Source: Microdochium bolleyi (Eukaryota > Ascomycota > Sordariomycetes > Xylariales > Microdochiaceae). Taken from it: a stretch of 64,000 bases of DNA. The notes beneath the pieces are model-generated. The model worked only from the letters and a program-made list of their open reading frames with translations, searched no databases and was not told the DNA's origin. Location of the stretch: positions 294,784-358,783 of the forward strand of contig KQ964270.1 of assembly GCA_001566295.1 (NCBI GenBank). The letters run 5' to 3'. The translations under genes were made by a program, and so were the position numbers. Position 1 is the stretch's first letter. The number at the start of each line of letters is the position of its first letter. Of the stretch, positions 1-11,090 are shown one piece after another.

Positions 1-876
1 ACGCAGATCATCACCCGGGAAGACGGTATGTCCTGCTGCTGCAGTCTACCCTCAAGGCCCTCCTCTTGAATATCGCGCACGAGCAGGACTCCAAATCTGA
101 CTGTCCCATCTTTCCCGGTGCGCACAGCATACTGCAAGACATGGATGCTGGCCTACCACGCCAGGCACGCCGGCGACCACGCCGTCGTCCTCAAGCACGT
201 CCGCGACGGCACGCGCGGCTTCGTCGGCACCACGGACCTGCCGACCATCGACTTCATCCCTGAGCTGCTTGAGCTGTACCCGGACGCCCGGGTCGTCCTC
301 GTGAAGCGCGACCCCGTCACGTGGTGGCGCAGCACCCTCGAGATCCAGAAGGCCGTCGAGCTCTGGTGGCTCAAGGCTGCCACCTACCCTATTCCGGGGT
401 GGCGCTGGCTGCCGTACCTCATCGACGAGTTTGCCGCCTCGGCCAAGCAGCTCTCGCGGCGGCAGCGTGCTGACGGGAGCGGACTCGAGACGATAGACGA
501 GGCCGAGCCCGGATCGCGTGAGTGCTTCGCCGTCCGTATTTGTCGCTGCTCTGCCATGTCCCGCGTCTGCTCCCAAATAATGCTCGAGAGTCACACATGG
601 CTAACATCAACAACAGATATCCTCGCAAACTACTATGACCGGGTCCGCTCTGCCACAACCAAGGGGCAGCTCCTCGAGATGGAGCTCAGCGAGGGCTGGG
701 AGCCGCTGTGCAGGTTCCTCGACGTCCCCGTGCCCGACCAGCCGTTCCCGCGCGCCAACGACACGGCGGCGATGGAGAAGACGGCGGGGGCCGTCGTGGC
801 GCGGATCGCCCAGGTCTGGCTCGGGATCCTCGGCGTGCTGGGCGGCACGGTATATCTCGGCACCCGCCTGCTGTAG
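1..876 (+). CDS. Sulfotransferase-like P-loop protein, 5' end outside window
   Basis: Three exons are visible: 1-25, 128-517 and 617-876. The introns at 26-127 and 518-616 start GTATGT and GTGAGT and end in AG. The encoded C-terminal part carries KTWMLAYHARH, VLVKRDPVTWWRS and EGWEPLCRFLDVPVPDQPFPR. These resemble the conserved blocks of the fungal Sulfotransfer_4 family; the R-D-P block is the usual 3'-phosphate-binding region. The last 20 or so residues are hydrophobic (IAQVWLGILGVLGGTVYLG), suggesting a C-terminal membrane anchor. The N-terminal P-loop lies before the window. Intron 2 is 99 nt, a multiple of three, with no in-frame stop, so its retention would still be translatable. The biological substrate of this family is generally unknown. 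The family is fairly sure, the activity is not. Confidence 0.75.
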
Positions 877-2560
877 AAACTTTGCATGTTGTTCCCAGCT
901 GTTTTCAAGTGAGATTTGCACAGTCCTTTGAGTTGATTGACGAGCCAGTTTCGTGGTATATAATTGCCTATGATATCGCCGAACGCAGAGTTTAGCAGAA
1001 CTTTTAGGTTAGAAATAGAGTGCGAAGTGATTTCTCGCAACTCGCAGTGGCATGGTCCCATGTCTTTGTGCTTTACCGATGGTCCCTATTCGCCCACCGC
1101 CGCCCTGACGGTTTCGCCTAGAAGTTGGCACAAGAATGCCGCAGGCCAACCAGATTAGGATCGGGAGTGTAAGCACCTTGCGGTAGCTGCTCCGGAGGCG
1201 ACCTCTAGTTCACGCGGAACTTGTTGAATAAGTCCGAAAGCCAGTGGGCGATGATTGTGTAAAATTAGGCAACGACGCGAGGCCACATGTGGGACAAACT
1301 GAATCAACAAAAGATATTGAAAGATTGAGAGGGTTACAACCAGAGAGGCAGAATTTGCATTCACTGGGGCAAATCGAGCTCGGACTAGAGTTGCAAACAT
1401 GACCAAGCTTGACTATGGTGATTTGATATGCTGGTTCTATTATCTTAGAGAACTCCCCTTCTTCTTCTACGTCGTCTTCTCCTTCCATGCTTGGAGAATT
1501 GGGTTGCCAGTTCAGGAATGCAAGCCATTGTCACGACCTTTGAGTGGCTGAGTTGGACACACTTGGTTATAACAGACGCTTGGTGGAATGGTAGTATCTT
1601 CAGCCACTCAGTGCCGAGTAATGAGTTATGCTCGCAGAATGGTATTTCAATACCATTGTCTCAAGTCCTGCAGGAATTCCCCCCCCTGCCGTACTCTCGT
1701 CGATTTGATAGAGCGAGTTGCGCCTAGGGGCTGGCTAACACGCGCCTCGGTACCCGGTCACGAAATTATACCTTGCCATCGTCTACAGCCCTCCTTGATA
1801 GGCAAGGTTGAGCAGCTTGTCCCAGCCCATGAGCCCTGGTATATGTATAAGGAATGAAGAAGCCGTGTTTTGCAATGGATATTCCTGGAGCATATTCACA
1901 TTGGTATCGCTTGTGGAGACCGCGATTCTGTCTACGTGCAGGTGGGAAGACAATCCCAACGCTGTCTATTTCATAGGCGGGCGAATGTGGAGGGGTCGCA
2001 ATAAGAGTTGTCGACTGGGAATGCACAATGGGCTCGACCTTTGATGGTGGACCATCCCCTGGCTGGCTTAGAAGCCTGACACGCGGGTACGCGCCGGCGC
2101 CTCCCGCCGTCGAGGTTCCGCTTCGGGACCTGGTGAGCCGTCTCATTGGACTGCTGCGCTGCCACCAGGGCCACTAGGCGTGGCGAGGTTTGTGCTATTC
2201 TTGCACACAGGGGCGCCCTGCCACTTCCGCGACACCCTGGACGCTGCTGGCCAGTGGGAAGCTGGCGAATGCGACAATCCCGGCAGGTCTCGCGGCTAGA
2301 GCCCGTCGGTGGCCATGCCACTCTCGTAAGGCTGCATCTCCCCAGGCCCAGCAAGGAATTAAAGCTCGATGTGGCTTGCTGACACGCCTGCCTGGCTCGG
2401 CGACGTTTCCGTTGCGCAGATCGTACAAAGGACCGTTGCTCGCAGCCATGATTGTCCCGGGCGTCTGACATTCTGGTGGTCTTCCCTTGCCCCTCTTCTG
2501 TTTTTCGTGGGCTGTTGACAGTCTGCATCAACGACCACTCTGGAAGAGGAAGCCGCGACC
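877..2560. other. Intergenic region, no gene recognised
   Basis: About 1.7 kb between the sulfotransferase-like gene and the lectin-like gene. Open frames are short (under 190 codons), overlap on both strands and show no recognisable domain. No tRNA boxes or repeats were seen. The 3' part presumably holds the promoter and leader of the downstream gene. Confidence 0.6.
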
Positions 2561-4205
2561 ATGTCTCAAGGTGAGCCTGCCTCGCAAAGCTTGCAGCTCC
2601 TCCACCAACTGGCCGCTGACGTCCCCAACTTCACGACCAAACAGTCCCCAACTCGCCGCCGCCACAGTACATCGACAATGGCGCCAACCTGCCCGAGGTC
2701 GTGAGCCCTGGCCAGCACCCGTACGCCGACGGGCCCCAGGTCATCAACTCAGGCCCCCAGCACGCCCCCGAGCTGTATCACCAGTACGGCAACGGCCATT
2801 CACACCCTTACCAGGGACAGCAGCAGTATGACACGTCGCCAGAGGTCACTTACAGCAACACGGACTACAAGGGTGGGACCGTGGTGCCTGGGCCTGGTGC
2901 GGTGCCACATGAAGGCTCGGCAGCAAACCATGGGGCCGGCGCCGAGGGCGCGACGAAGCCCATCCCTTTCTGGCGGAGAAAGCGCATGATGCTGCTCGCC
3001 GCGGGCGTTGTGCTGCTTGTCATTGTGGGAGCAGTCGTCGGAGGTGTCGTCGGCAGTCAGAAGGCAAAGTCATCCGCCGGTGCAGATTCAGCAACATCAC
3101 CGGCGCAAGGCGTCTCTCCGCCCGGCTCCAGTCCGACACCATCAACCACTCCTGTTGCAGTTTCGAGACGGCCTGGTACTGTGGCGACCACCAGCAGAGG
3201 TACGTTTCCCCCGACGACTTGGACCGGTCCATTGTGTGTTATTCCAGAAAACCCTAACACCAGTCATGCACAGGAGTCGAGGTCTTCACCCATGGCATCC
3301 AACTCTTCTGGCAGGACGAGGGCTCGCCCGACATCACCTACAGCGTCTACAACAACGGCCTGGACTACGGTCCGCTCCGGCAGCTGAACCTCTCGCGACC
3401 ACCCAAGGGCGCGACACCGCTGGCTGCAACATCGTGGTTCGTCGACAACAATCGCACAAACAACGCCAGCGTGCAGCTGTACTACCTGCTCGAGACCAAC
3501 AGCGCCGGCAGGCTCGACATCGCCATGGCCGACCTCGTCTGCACCCGTCAGCAGGCATGTACCGAGACCGGGACCACTATCATATCGGCCAACGTGACGG
3601 CAGAAGTCGCGTCCAACTCGGACCTTACGGCAGTGTGGCGCCGTGACCAGAAGAACTTCAAGTACAACAACCGCGTGTACTACCAGGCCAAGGGCACGGG
3701 CTCTCTCATTGAGCTGAGCGGCGACACGGCGACGACGACCGGCTGGGCCGAGACCGACCTCAAGGCGCAGGCTCAGAACGGCTCCAGCCTCGCCTCCGTC
3801 TTCGCCGACGGCTACAGCATGGAGCTGTACTATCTCGACACCACCGGCGCCCTCACGGGACTCGTCAACACGGACCACTGGGCGTCCCCGACCCAGATCA
3901 AGGCCGACTCTGGTGATACCGGCGCGGCCGGGACCGGCGTGATCGAGGCCTGCTGGGAGAACTCGTCCAACATCTTCCGCATCTATCGGGCCACCGACAA
4001 GGGCAACCTGGTCGAGTACAACAGAAAGGGCGTAGGGTCATCGTGGGCGGCGGGCATGTCGCCCAATGGGCGGGCAGCGGACAGCACGTTCACGGTGTCG
4101 TCGTGGGACGCCGATGTCCGGCTGTTCTTTGTCGAGAAGGGCGTCATGACACGGGGCACGAGGGGCACGACGTCCTGGAAGATGGACGCGGTCAAGGACA
4201 TATAG
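2561..4205 (+). CDS. Type II membrane protein with fucose-specific lectin-like domain
   Basis: Exons are 2561-2570, 2645-3199 and 3274-4205, giving 498 residues. The first exon is only ATGTCTCAAG. The reading frame is continuous across both introns (GTGAGC..ACAG and GTACGT..ACAG). Residues 5-110 are a Pro/Gly/Gln/Tyr-rich cytosolic tail, followed by basic residues (WRRKR) and one transmembrane helix at about 118-141. A Ser/Thr/Pro linker comes next, then a roughly 300-residue domain with repeated aromatic strands such as TAVWRRDQ, MELYYLDTTGALTG and IFRIYRATDKGNLVEYN. This pattern matches the Fungal_lectin (AAL-type six-bladed propeller) family. Positive residues on the inner side of the helix predict that the lectin faces the outside or lumen. 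Sugar specificity cannot be read from the sequence. A secreted, uncleaved form is the alternative. Confidence 0.8.
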
Positions 4206-4543
4206 GACTTTCAGGCCGGGGTGTCAATGTACATATTTGAATCTGTGATGAATATAAAGTCTCACGCAACATGGAAACGGAGTGTGTCTGCCATATTGTG
4301 TTTTATACAATAACTGCCTGTTGTCTGACAACAAACAGATGCGGATCTCAAAGAGCTGCGGCGCCCCACCTTCGAAGCCGTCTGCAAGGACAATCCGATG
4401 AAGCACTTTCTCAGGCACACTCTCTGCCTCTTTTGTCTCCTTCAACGGTGGTTTCTCGCGAGCCTGCAGTACATCTCCGAGGTCATGCTCAGAAGCCAGG
4501 GGCATCATATCAGAGAGAATACCAAATAAGCAGGTCGAGAGCA
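4206..4543. other. Intergenic region and probable leader of the next gene
   Basis: A short gap without a supported gene. One frame stays open from about 4339 to a TAA at 4529, just before the ATG at 4544, and could in principle be an upstream small ORF. Its only splice donor option (GTGTCT) is weak, so it is left unannotated. Confidence 0.4.
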
Positions 4544-5602
4544 ATGACCCACCACCATCACTCGCTGCCTGGACCAAAGCAGCAGCTGCAGCAGCAGAAG
4601 CTCCCCGACCTGTCGGCCACGCCGCTGAGACATCCGGACTGCTGCCTGAGCCTGTCGACGACGCTGCTATCCCAGATCGCCGCCGCTTGCGCTACCACCG
4701 AGCGCGATGATTCTCAGTCCAGCACCCACCAGCAGCAGCCTCGACAACAGCCGGGGAGGAGAGTTAGAGACAGGGTAATCCTGTCGATAGGCTCTGGGTC
4801 CGGGCTCCTGGAGGCCTGTCTGCAGCGCTACATCGACAGCGACACAACCACGAGGACTACCACCAACACACGCGGTGACGCCTCGGAGGGGAACACCGAC
4901 GGCAGGCTGGTCGTCCGGGGCGTCGAGGTGCACCAGCTCAGCAGCAACAGCAACAGCAATTCCAACACGGGATCACAGCAGCAGATGCTGCTAAACCGCT
5001 ATCTGCCCGCGCACCGGCGGTCCACGGTCAGAGGGACGTGGGAGGTGTCCACCGAGCTGGAGGAGCTGCTGCTGCCGAGCTCGGCCGGAGGAGCAAAGCG
5101 GAGACGAGGAGGAATGGCCACAGACGGTGGCCGTGATCGCGACGACGACGACGACGACGGGAGTGGTAATGATGATGAAGAGCAGCTTGCGCAGCTGGAC
5201 CGAGGTGTCGATGCAGCAAGAGTTGTTGCCGAAAGTGAGCATTTCCGCCCCGGTGAAGACAGCGACACGGGAGGGGCGGGAGGTGAGGAGGAAGTCGCCG
5301 CGCTCATGTTCGTGTACCCGCGCCAGCCGGGCTTGGTGCGCAGGTATGTCGACGCCGTCCTGGCGCCGCCATCATCGGGGGCGCGAGGTCGCCGTGGGCC
5401 AAGAGTGATGATCTGGCTCGGCCCGCGGGCGGACTGGGCGGACTTCAGGCCGTGTTTCGAGGCTGGGCAGCCGCGGGGAGGTGCTGATGATGGCGATGAT
5501 AAAGACAGCGAGCACGGGGTCGTGAGGTCCACGAGGGTGCTCGAAGGAAGCGAGGCCGGGCTGCTGGACTACGAGATGATGAGCATTGTGTACCTGACGT
5601 GA
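4544..5602 (+). CDS. Uncharacterised protein with Rossmann-type GxGxG motif (methyltransferase-like)
   Basis: A single exon of 352 codons from the ATG at 4544; the frame is open further upstream, but that part is low-complexity and reads like a leader. Visible blocks are LRHPDCCLSLSTTLLSQIA near the N-terminus, VILSIGSGSGLLEACL (a hydrophobic strand followed by G-x-G-x-G, as in class I SAM-dependent methyltransferases), VRGVEVHQ, and a C-terminal run of FVYPRQPGLVRRYV, MIWLGPRADW and LLDYEMMSIVYL. Gln/Ser/Asn runs and an acidic stretch (DDDDDDGSGNDDEEQ) interrupt it. I recognise it as a conserved but unnamed fungal type; catalysis is not shown. It converges with the RNA-binding gene at 5836, with a CA microsatellite between them. 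Confidence 0.65.
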   Translation: MTHHHHSLPGPKQQLQQQKLPDLSATPLRHPDCCLSLSTTLLSQIAAACATTERDDSQSSTHQQQPRQQPGRRVRDRVILSIGSGSGLLEACLQRYIDSDTTTRTTTNTRGDASEGNTDGRLVVRGVEVHQLSSNSNSNSNTGSQQQMLLNRYLPAHRRSTVRGTWEVSTELEELLLPSSAGGAKRRRGGMATDGGRDRDDDDDDGSGNDDEEQLAQLDRGVDAARVVAESEHFRPGEDSDTGGAGGEEEVAALMFVYPRQPGLVRRYVDAVLAPPSSGARGRRGPRVMIWLGPRADWADFRPCFEAGQPRGGADDGDDKDSEHGVVRSTRVLEGSEAGLLDYEMMSIVYLT

Positions 5603-5612
5603 CCTTGCTTAT

Positions 5613-5614
<2 letters not shown>

Positions 5615-5642
<28 letters not shown>
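5615..5642. repeat. (CA)n microsatellite
   Basis: About 14 uninterrupted CA dinucleotides in the 233-bp gap between two convergent genes. It probably lies in the 3' UTR of one or both. Length polymorphism between strains is likely. Confidence 0.95.
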
Positions 5643-5643
<1 letters not shown>

Positions 5644-5835
5644 ATGAACGCTTGCACCCCATGCTCTGCAGAGGGACGGAATGTGAAAGGGTCAAGTACC
5701 TTTGTGCCAAGCGACACACATCACGGATGTTCGTAGGTGTATTGGTATCATTAATCAAACCCAAGCCAGATATTGATGCTGTCCAAGATGGCTCCATGCT
5801 GCCTACGGAATTGCAGAAAGATACTCCCAATCTGC

Positions 5836-8159
5836 TCAGGATATCCAGTCACCCTCATAGTCCATATCGCCCTGGTCGCGACCATGATTTCCGCCCCCAA
5901 AGTCGTCCGCGTCATCCGGGATCTCGCCAGACTCGACGCTGCCAGCCTCGCTCATCGCGTCGTCGGCATCGGGTTTGGCGGTAGGTGCCGGGTGCTTGCC
6001 TGCTCCGGTCGCCGCTGCGGCAGGGGTGTTGCTGTTCTGACCCCATGTCAGCTCCAGCTTGCCGTCCATACCGGCAAGGACATTGCCGGACGCCGCGAGG
6101 CCGGACATGAAGCGCTCGGCCGTCTTGCGGTCCTTGAATGTGACGTGGGTTGCTTCGGACTCCGCGCGGATGCTATCGAACTCGCCGACGCTCTGGTATG
6201 AGGTTAGTATTTGTAGAACGGTTTGAATACAACGAGAGAAAGGTCAAACTTACGAAGAGGTACTGCCGCAGGCACTCGTCATTGCCGGGCACAGTAAAGT
6301 CCGCGCCAGAGACAATGACGACCTTGGGCCTCAGATCGAGCGAGTACTGCGCATACGCCGCATGCCGGGCCTCGACACCACCCAGCCCGCCTCCGCGTCC
6401 GCCGCGTGGCGCATAACCGCCGCGCCAGCTCGGAGGCGCAAAACCACCCCGTCCACGATACCCGCCCCTGCCTCTTCCACCACGCCCACTCCACGGGTGC
6501 GACTCGTCGTGGGCAGCCGCGCTGGGATCGATGCCCAGCAAGTCCGCCTCTGCTTCGAGAGCGGCAAGCTGTGCGCGCAGCGCTTCGGTCTGGGTGCTCG
6601 ACTTTCTCTCTGGGTGGCTGGCTGGTGACGCGGACCGCAGTTTGGAATCTAGCTCCCGCTTCTCCGCCAGGTGCCGCGTGCGCCGGTCCTCGAGGTCCTG
6701 CCACTCCTTTTCGATCTCTCGCCGCCTTTTTAACTTCTCTTGATGCAAGCGCTGTGCTTCTGCTTGCTTCTGGATGAACTCGTCCATATCGAACTCAGGC
6801 TCATCGGAGGCATCTACCTCATTCCTGCCCTTTGCATCATCGGACTCATCCTTCTGCCAGAAGACTTTGACAAATCTGTTGTCAAATATGACCTTGGGCG
6901 AGCTCCACGCTGCGTTGGCCGCTTCCCACGTCTCAAAGTTGAGGACGGCGAGACGCTTGTGTTCTTGTATCGCGATATCCTTGATGGCGCCAAACTGCGA
7001 GAAGAAGTCGCGGATCTGGTCTTCAGTTAGGTTCTCCTTCGGGATGTTCTGTACGACAATCTTTGTCCGTGAGCGATCGTGCACCGGACCGTTGACTGTC
7101 GCGACCGGCTGCTTTCCCTTCTGTTTCTGACCCTTCCTGGCCTCGCGGCCATTTGCCTGCTGTGCTCTGTCATGTAGTTGTCCACTTCCATTTTGCTGTT
7201 CGTATGGAAGACTCGTCTGTGACGGGAACATCCCGCCCATGGCCATCGCCGGATTGCTTGGATCGTACTCAAGGGCTACATCCCCGTTCGGCGGCATGAA
7301 TGATGGCAAAAACACAGACTCGGGCCCGTGCTCAAACTTGCACTTGCTACCTCGCGCGCAGTATCCCTTCTTGTCATAGTCCCGGCATCTCCTCTTCTTC
7401 TTCCGAGACTTCTGGGAACCCGGCGCACCGAAATTCGAAGGGTCCGGGAGCGGTATGCCAAGCTGCTGTAGCATCTGGATATTCTGCAGGATCAGGTTGG
7501 GGTCGATTTGAGGAAAGCCCTGGGCATTGCCGTCAAAGCCGCCTCCCGTGTTACCTGGCAGAAATTGTGGCATCACCCCCAGCTGTCTGGGGCTGTGAAA
7601 GTTGGTAGCATTACTCGGGGTTTCCTGGTTCCTCTTCTGCTGCTTCTTCGCGGGTGCGCCGTTGCGCCCCCCATGACTGTCCTGGGTCATCTCGACATCA
7701 TCATCGTCGCAGTCGCTGGCTCGGCGCTTCCCTGTTGACGTCGCGGTCTGTCTTGAGCTGGGGTCGTTTCGTTGTTGGGCCTGTGGCACGAACGGTGCTG
7801 TCGTCGGGGCCCCAAACGAGGGCTGCGGCGCAGGAGGGGCGGGGGGTGCCCCGGGCAGATATGACTTGTAGTTTATGGCCTGGAAGACATCGTTGGTGAA
7901 GGCAACTGAGTCTTCGCTGAGAAAGTCGGGGATCTCAGATTCAAAGAGCTTGCGGATGGTGGCCTGGTCGCTGTCGTGCCGTAGCAGGGCGAGGACGTAG
8001 TCGGCGAGAACGTCGGAGTCGGCGTCTGATCTATAAGATGCACGGAAATTGTCAGTGAACATTCCGGAAGCAGACCTGTGGCTGGAGAGCGTACGTGTTG
8101 GCTAGGCGGTTGACGATCCACGATTTGAGGTGGCCCTCGTCTTCTTCGGCGAAGAGCAT
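5836..8159 (-). CDS. RBM26/27-type RNA-binding protein (PWI-like, CCCH zinc finger, RRM)
   Basis: Exons on the minus strand are 8159-8095, 8030-6254 and 6192-5836, giving 732 residues. Joining exon 1 (MLFAEEDEGHLKSWIVNRL) to exon 2 rebuilds the N-terminal PWI-like fold of human RBM26/RBM27, ending in the characteristic NYKSYLP. A C-x8-C-x5-C-x3-H zinc finger has its ligands at about residues 237, 246, 252 and 256. An RRM follows at about 344-415 (TKIVVQNIPKENLTEDQI). Then come a charged coiled coil, an RGG-rich stretch and a second, divergent RRM split by the last intron (VVIVSGADF...GELDSIR-like strands). In fission yeast the homologue Rmn1 belongs to the Mtl1-Red1 core that feeds RNAs to the nuclear exosome. 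A similar nuclear role is inferred here. The C-terminus is very acidic. Confidence 0.85.
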
Positions 8160-8889
8160 GTTGCCCGAGTCCGCGGCGTCTTTGACGATGGCGCAAACAC
8201 CGAGCGCACAGCCGGTGATAAGCTCTCAGCCGGGGATCGAGGCGAAGCGGGAGGTGGGCGGTGGTAGCGGCGTGATGTTCGAAGTTGGCTCTCTGCGATG
8301 TCGAGACGGAAGGTTGCTTGTCGATATGCAAGATGGATGCGCCAGCCATTGAGAAAAAACAGTGGAGCCTGGATGGAGTTGGGACTGGCGGGACGCGCTT
8401 TGGCAGGGGTCCTCGTGGCGCGCAGCGGATGACGCTCGACGCCCTGCAGGCTCCAAGCTCTGGAGCGAAGCTCGTGCGGGACCATCATCTGCGAAGGGCG
8501 GGGTTGGACCCTCTGGCGGCCTGTCATCCATTCCACGATCCCGACCGCAATGCGATGCCATGGCAGAACCAAGGCACAACATCACAGACAGGGGCCAGGG
8601 TCTCATGCGTGAGTGAGAGCCCAGCACATCGTGACATTGCCGACCAGCACAGAGGCACGGGGTGGCATCGATTGGTCCATCGGCGACAGAGGAATAGACG
8701 GCCGAGTTCCGCGGGTTCCATCCCCGCGCCGTCTCTACCTTAAGGTGGTCTCGCAGCCGCGATATCAGAAGCCACACGCCCACCCTTGGCAAGGCCAGAC
8801 AGAATTCTCTAAGTCTTCAACAAACGTAATTGCGAGCAAGGCCTCACCGAACACCGCAGAGTCTCTTCCGAGACTGACACCCAGCCAGA
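8160..8889. other. Divergent promoter region
   Basis: A 730-bp interval between the start codons of the RNA-binding gene (minus) and histidinol-phosphatase (plus). Open frames here are overlapping and domain-free. It should contain both promoters. No clear TATA box was seen. Confidence 0.55.
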
Positions 8890-9852
8890 ATGGCCTTCAC
8901 GATGCACTCCCACTCGGGCCAGTTCTGCCCAGGCCACGCCAAGGACCAGCTCGAGGACGTCGTCAAGTACGCCATCAGCAGGGGCTACACGACCATGGGC
9001 CTAACTGAGCACATGCCCCGGACAGGCGTCGAGGATCTCTACCCGGAGGAGCTCGACGACCCTCAGGCATCCCTTGCCGCCCTCTTCCCCCGCCACGATG
9101 CCTACCTCGCCGAGGCCCAGCGCCTGCGCGACGCCTACACCGGCCAGATCCACATCCTCGTCGGCTTCGAGGGCGAGTGGCTGCGCGAAGAGTACGCCGC
9201 GCTCGTCCTCGACCTCGCCAGCCATCCGGCCATCGACTACTTCATCGGCAGCCTGCACCACGTCAACGGCATCCCCATCGACTTTGACAAGGCCTTCTAC
9301 CAACGCGCCCTCGAGTCCGTCCAGGTCCCTCCCGGGGCAGCGGTGTCGGCCCCGACAGAGGAGCACATGTACGAGCGCTATTACGACCAGCAGTACGACA
9401 TGTTGCGCGCCCAGCGGCCCCGCGTCGTTGGCCACTTCGACCTCATCCGCCTCCTGAGCGCCGACCCGGCGCGCGACATCCGCGCCGCGGGCTGGGACGG
9501 CGTGTGGAGCCGCATCGTGCGCAACCTCGAGTTTGTCGCGAGCTACGGCGGCTGGCTCGAGTGCAACTCGAGCGCACTGCGCAAGGGGCTCGCCGAGCCG
9601 TACCCCTCGCGCCAGGTCGCAACCGAGTGGCTGCGGCTGGGCGGCAAGTTCACGCTGTCAGATGATAGCCACGGGATCGCGCAAATCGGGACCAACTATG
9701 CCCGCGCGATCGACTATCTCGAGAGTCTGGGCGTCAAGAGCGTGTGGACGTTCCAGAGGGTAGCGGGGCAGACGAGTGAGGACGGCAAGGCGGTGCTGAC
9801 GGATCGTGAGGTGCCTTTTGAGGATGTCAAGGCTGTCGTGAGCAAATGGTAA
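8890..9852 (+). CDS. HIS2: Histidinol-phosphatase, PHP family
   Basis: An intronless gene of 320 residues, the normal length for fungal His2. It hydrolyses L-histidinol phosphate to L-histidinol, the penultimate conversion of histidine synthesis, in the cytosol. The PHP metal-binding blocks are all present in order: MHSHSGQFCPGHA at the N-terminus, GLTEHMP, a central FEGEW, FIGSLHHVNGIPID, VGHFDLIRLL and near the end LSDDSHGIAQIG. The start is the first ATG of the frame, immediately before the first metal motif, so no shorter start is possible. Nothing in the neighbourhood belongs to the same pathway, as expected for dispersed fungal amino-acid genes. Confidence 0.93.
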   Translation: MAFTMHSHSGQFCPGHAKDQLEDVVKYAISRGYTTMGLTEHMPRTGVEDLYPEELDDPQASLAALFPRHDAYLAEAQRLRDAYTGQIHILVGFEGEWLREEYAALVLDLASHPAIDYFIGSLHHVNGIPIDFDKAFYQRALESVQVPPGAAVSAPTEEHMYERYYDQQYDMLRAQRPRVVGHFDLIRLLSADPARDIRAAGWDGVWSRIVRNLEFVASYGGWLECNSSALRKGLAEPYPSRQVATEWLRLGGKFTLSDDSHGIAQIGTNYARAIDYLESLGVKSVWTFQRVAGQTSEDGKAVLTDREVPFEDVKAVVSKW

Positions 9853-10892
9853 TGATGAAAGTCTTGAGACAGCTGCCCATCGGCGACGACGGGCTGTGGT
9901 GACTACGGGCATGTGAGTTTGTGACAATAGATGTTGGCGAAAGGGCGCTGAGGTAGACGTAGATGTTCAGAGTTTGTCCCGCAGTAGAGGCATTAGAAGA
10001 CCATTTAATGAATAACAGCACAAGAGCGGAACACAGAAGAGCAATGTCGAAATGTCTAGATCCGGCTCGGGGCTGGTAAACAGAAGTTCTTCAGGATGAA
10101 GCCCATGATAAAATCACGCCCAGCTCAATCATCTCCGGGGGCTGCCGGAAGGGTAGACGTCTGTTTCCACATCACAACAAGTAAATAGATGGCCGATGAC
10201 ATTTTGCCGACCACAAGAAGAGTCGCGGATAGCTTGGCAGATTCGACACTCGGCTAAGTCCAATATGGCCAGTTGCCTCAACGCACGCTTTTGGCCGATA
10301 GTGATGCTTCCAATGCAACGTCCTACATAGAAAAATCGAGCCCCAACACGTGCAAAAGAAAGGTTTTGTTCGGAACCATAGAGCTCCAAATATTATTAGA
10401 TAAATTTGGTGATGTCTGGTCACGCCTTTGACCATTAGAATTCTGCATACGCTTGTCCTACAGTATCCTGCCCAGCACGTGTTCCATAGTTCCCAACCGC
10501 ACGGATACCCAACCCAGCCATAGATAGCTTTCGGGCTAGTTCTTGGAAAGTTCCATACTGAGGAACGACTGCGTACCGGAGCCACGTCCGCCAGGTTTCT
10601 TTTTGTAATGCTGGCGTGTCCGGAGAAACACACGATATGTCGAAGTATCTTTCCTGGAAAACAGAAATAACCTTGCTTGACTACAAAATGCCTCTGCGAA
10701 ACGTCCCATCTTGGCGATCTAATCCTCTGTTCTCTAGACCAACTCCCCTGGCCCTTGACTGGTCGCCGCACACTACACACACACATACACACACCGCACC
10801 CACACCCACAACTCAAGAAACAAGTCCATCCAAACTCCCCGAGCTCCAACTGACCAGGAACAAGAAGAATAAACAGAAACCAAAGAAAAGGA
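9853..10892. other. Intergenic region with CA-rich stretch
   Basis: About 1 kb without a supported gene. A CA-rich tract (10769-10812) lies about 80-120 bp upstream of the next start codon and probably belongs to its promoter or leader. A long minus-strand frame across this interval was judged accidental. Confidence 0.5.
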
Positions 10893-11090
10893 ATGGGCTT
10901 CTTCAAGCGCCTCGCCGCCGTGCCGCTCGTCAGCCCGGCCCGGACGCGCGAGGAGATTGCGCAGGACCACGCGCGCATTCTCGAGGCGCACCTCATCGAG
11001 CAGGCGCAGAAGCAGGTGCGCAGGGAGCAGAGGGGGCGGGAGAAGAAGCAGCAGCGGAAGCAGTCGAAGGGGGAGTATCGCCGGCTGTGA
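10893..11090 (+). CDS. Small basic protein of unknown function
   Basis: 65 codons from ATG 10893 to TGA. The N-terminus is MGFFKRLAAVPLVSPARTRE. The rest is predicted to be almost entirely helical and highly charged (EAHLIEQAQKQVRREQRGRE, then KKQQRKQ). G+C at third positions is high, like the confident genes nearby, while the flanks are not. There is no signal peptide and no known domain. Nuclear, ribosomal or membrane-peripheral roles are all possible. The next gene, at 12130, starts with a similar MAFFKKF motif. The coding call rests on composition and start context only. Confidence 0.45.
   Translation: MGFFKRLAAVPLVSPARTREEIAQDHARILEAHLIEQAQKQVRREQRGREKKQQRKQSKGEYRRL

Noticed and set aside
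4270..4529. Possible 67-residue spliced ORF before the methyltransferase-like gene
   Set aside because: It needs a weak GTGTCT donor, and open frames of this size are expected by chance.
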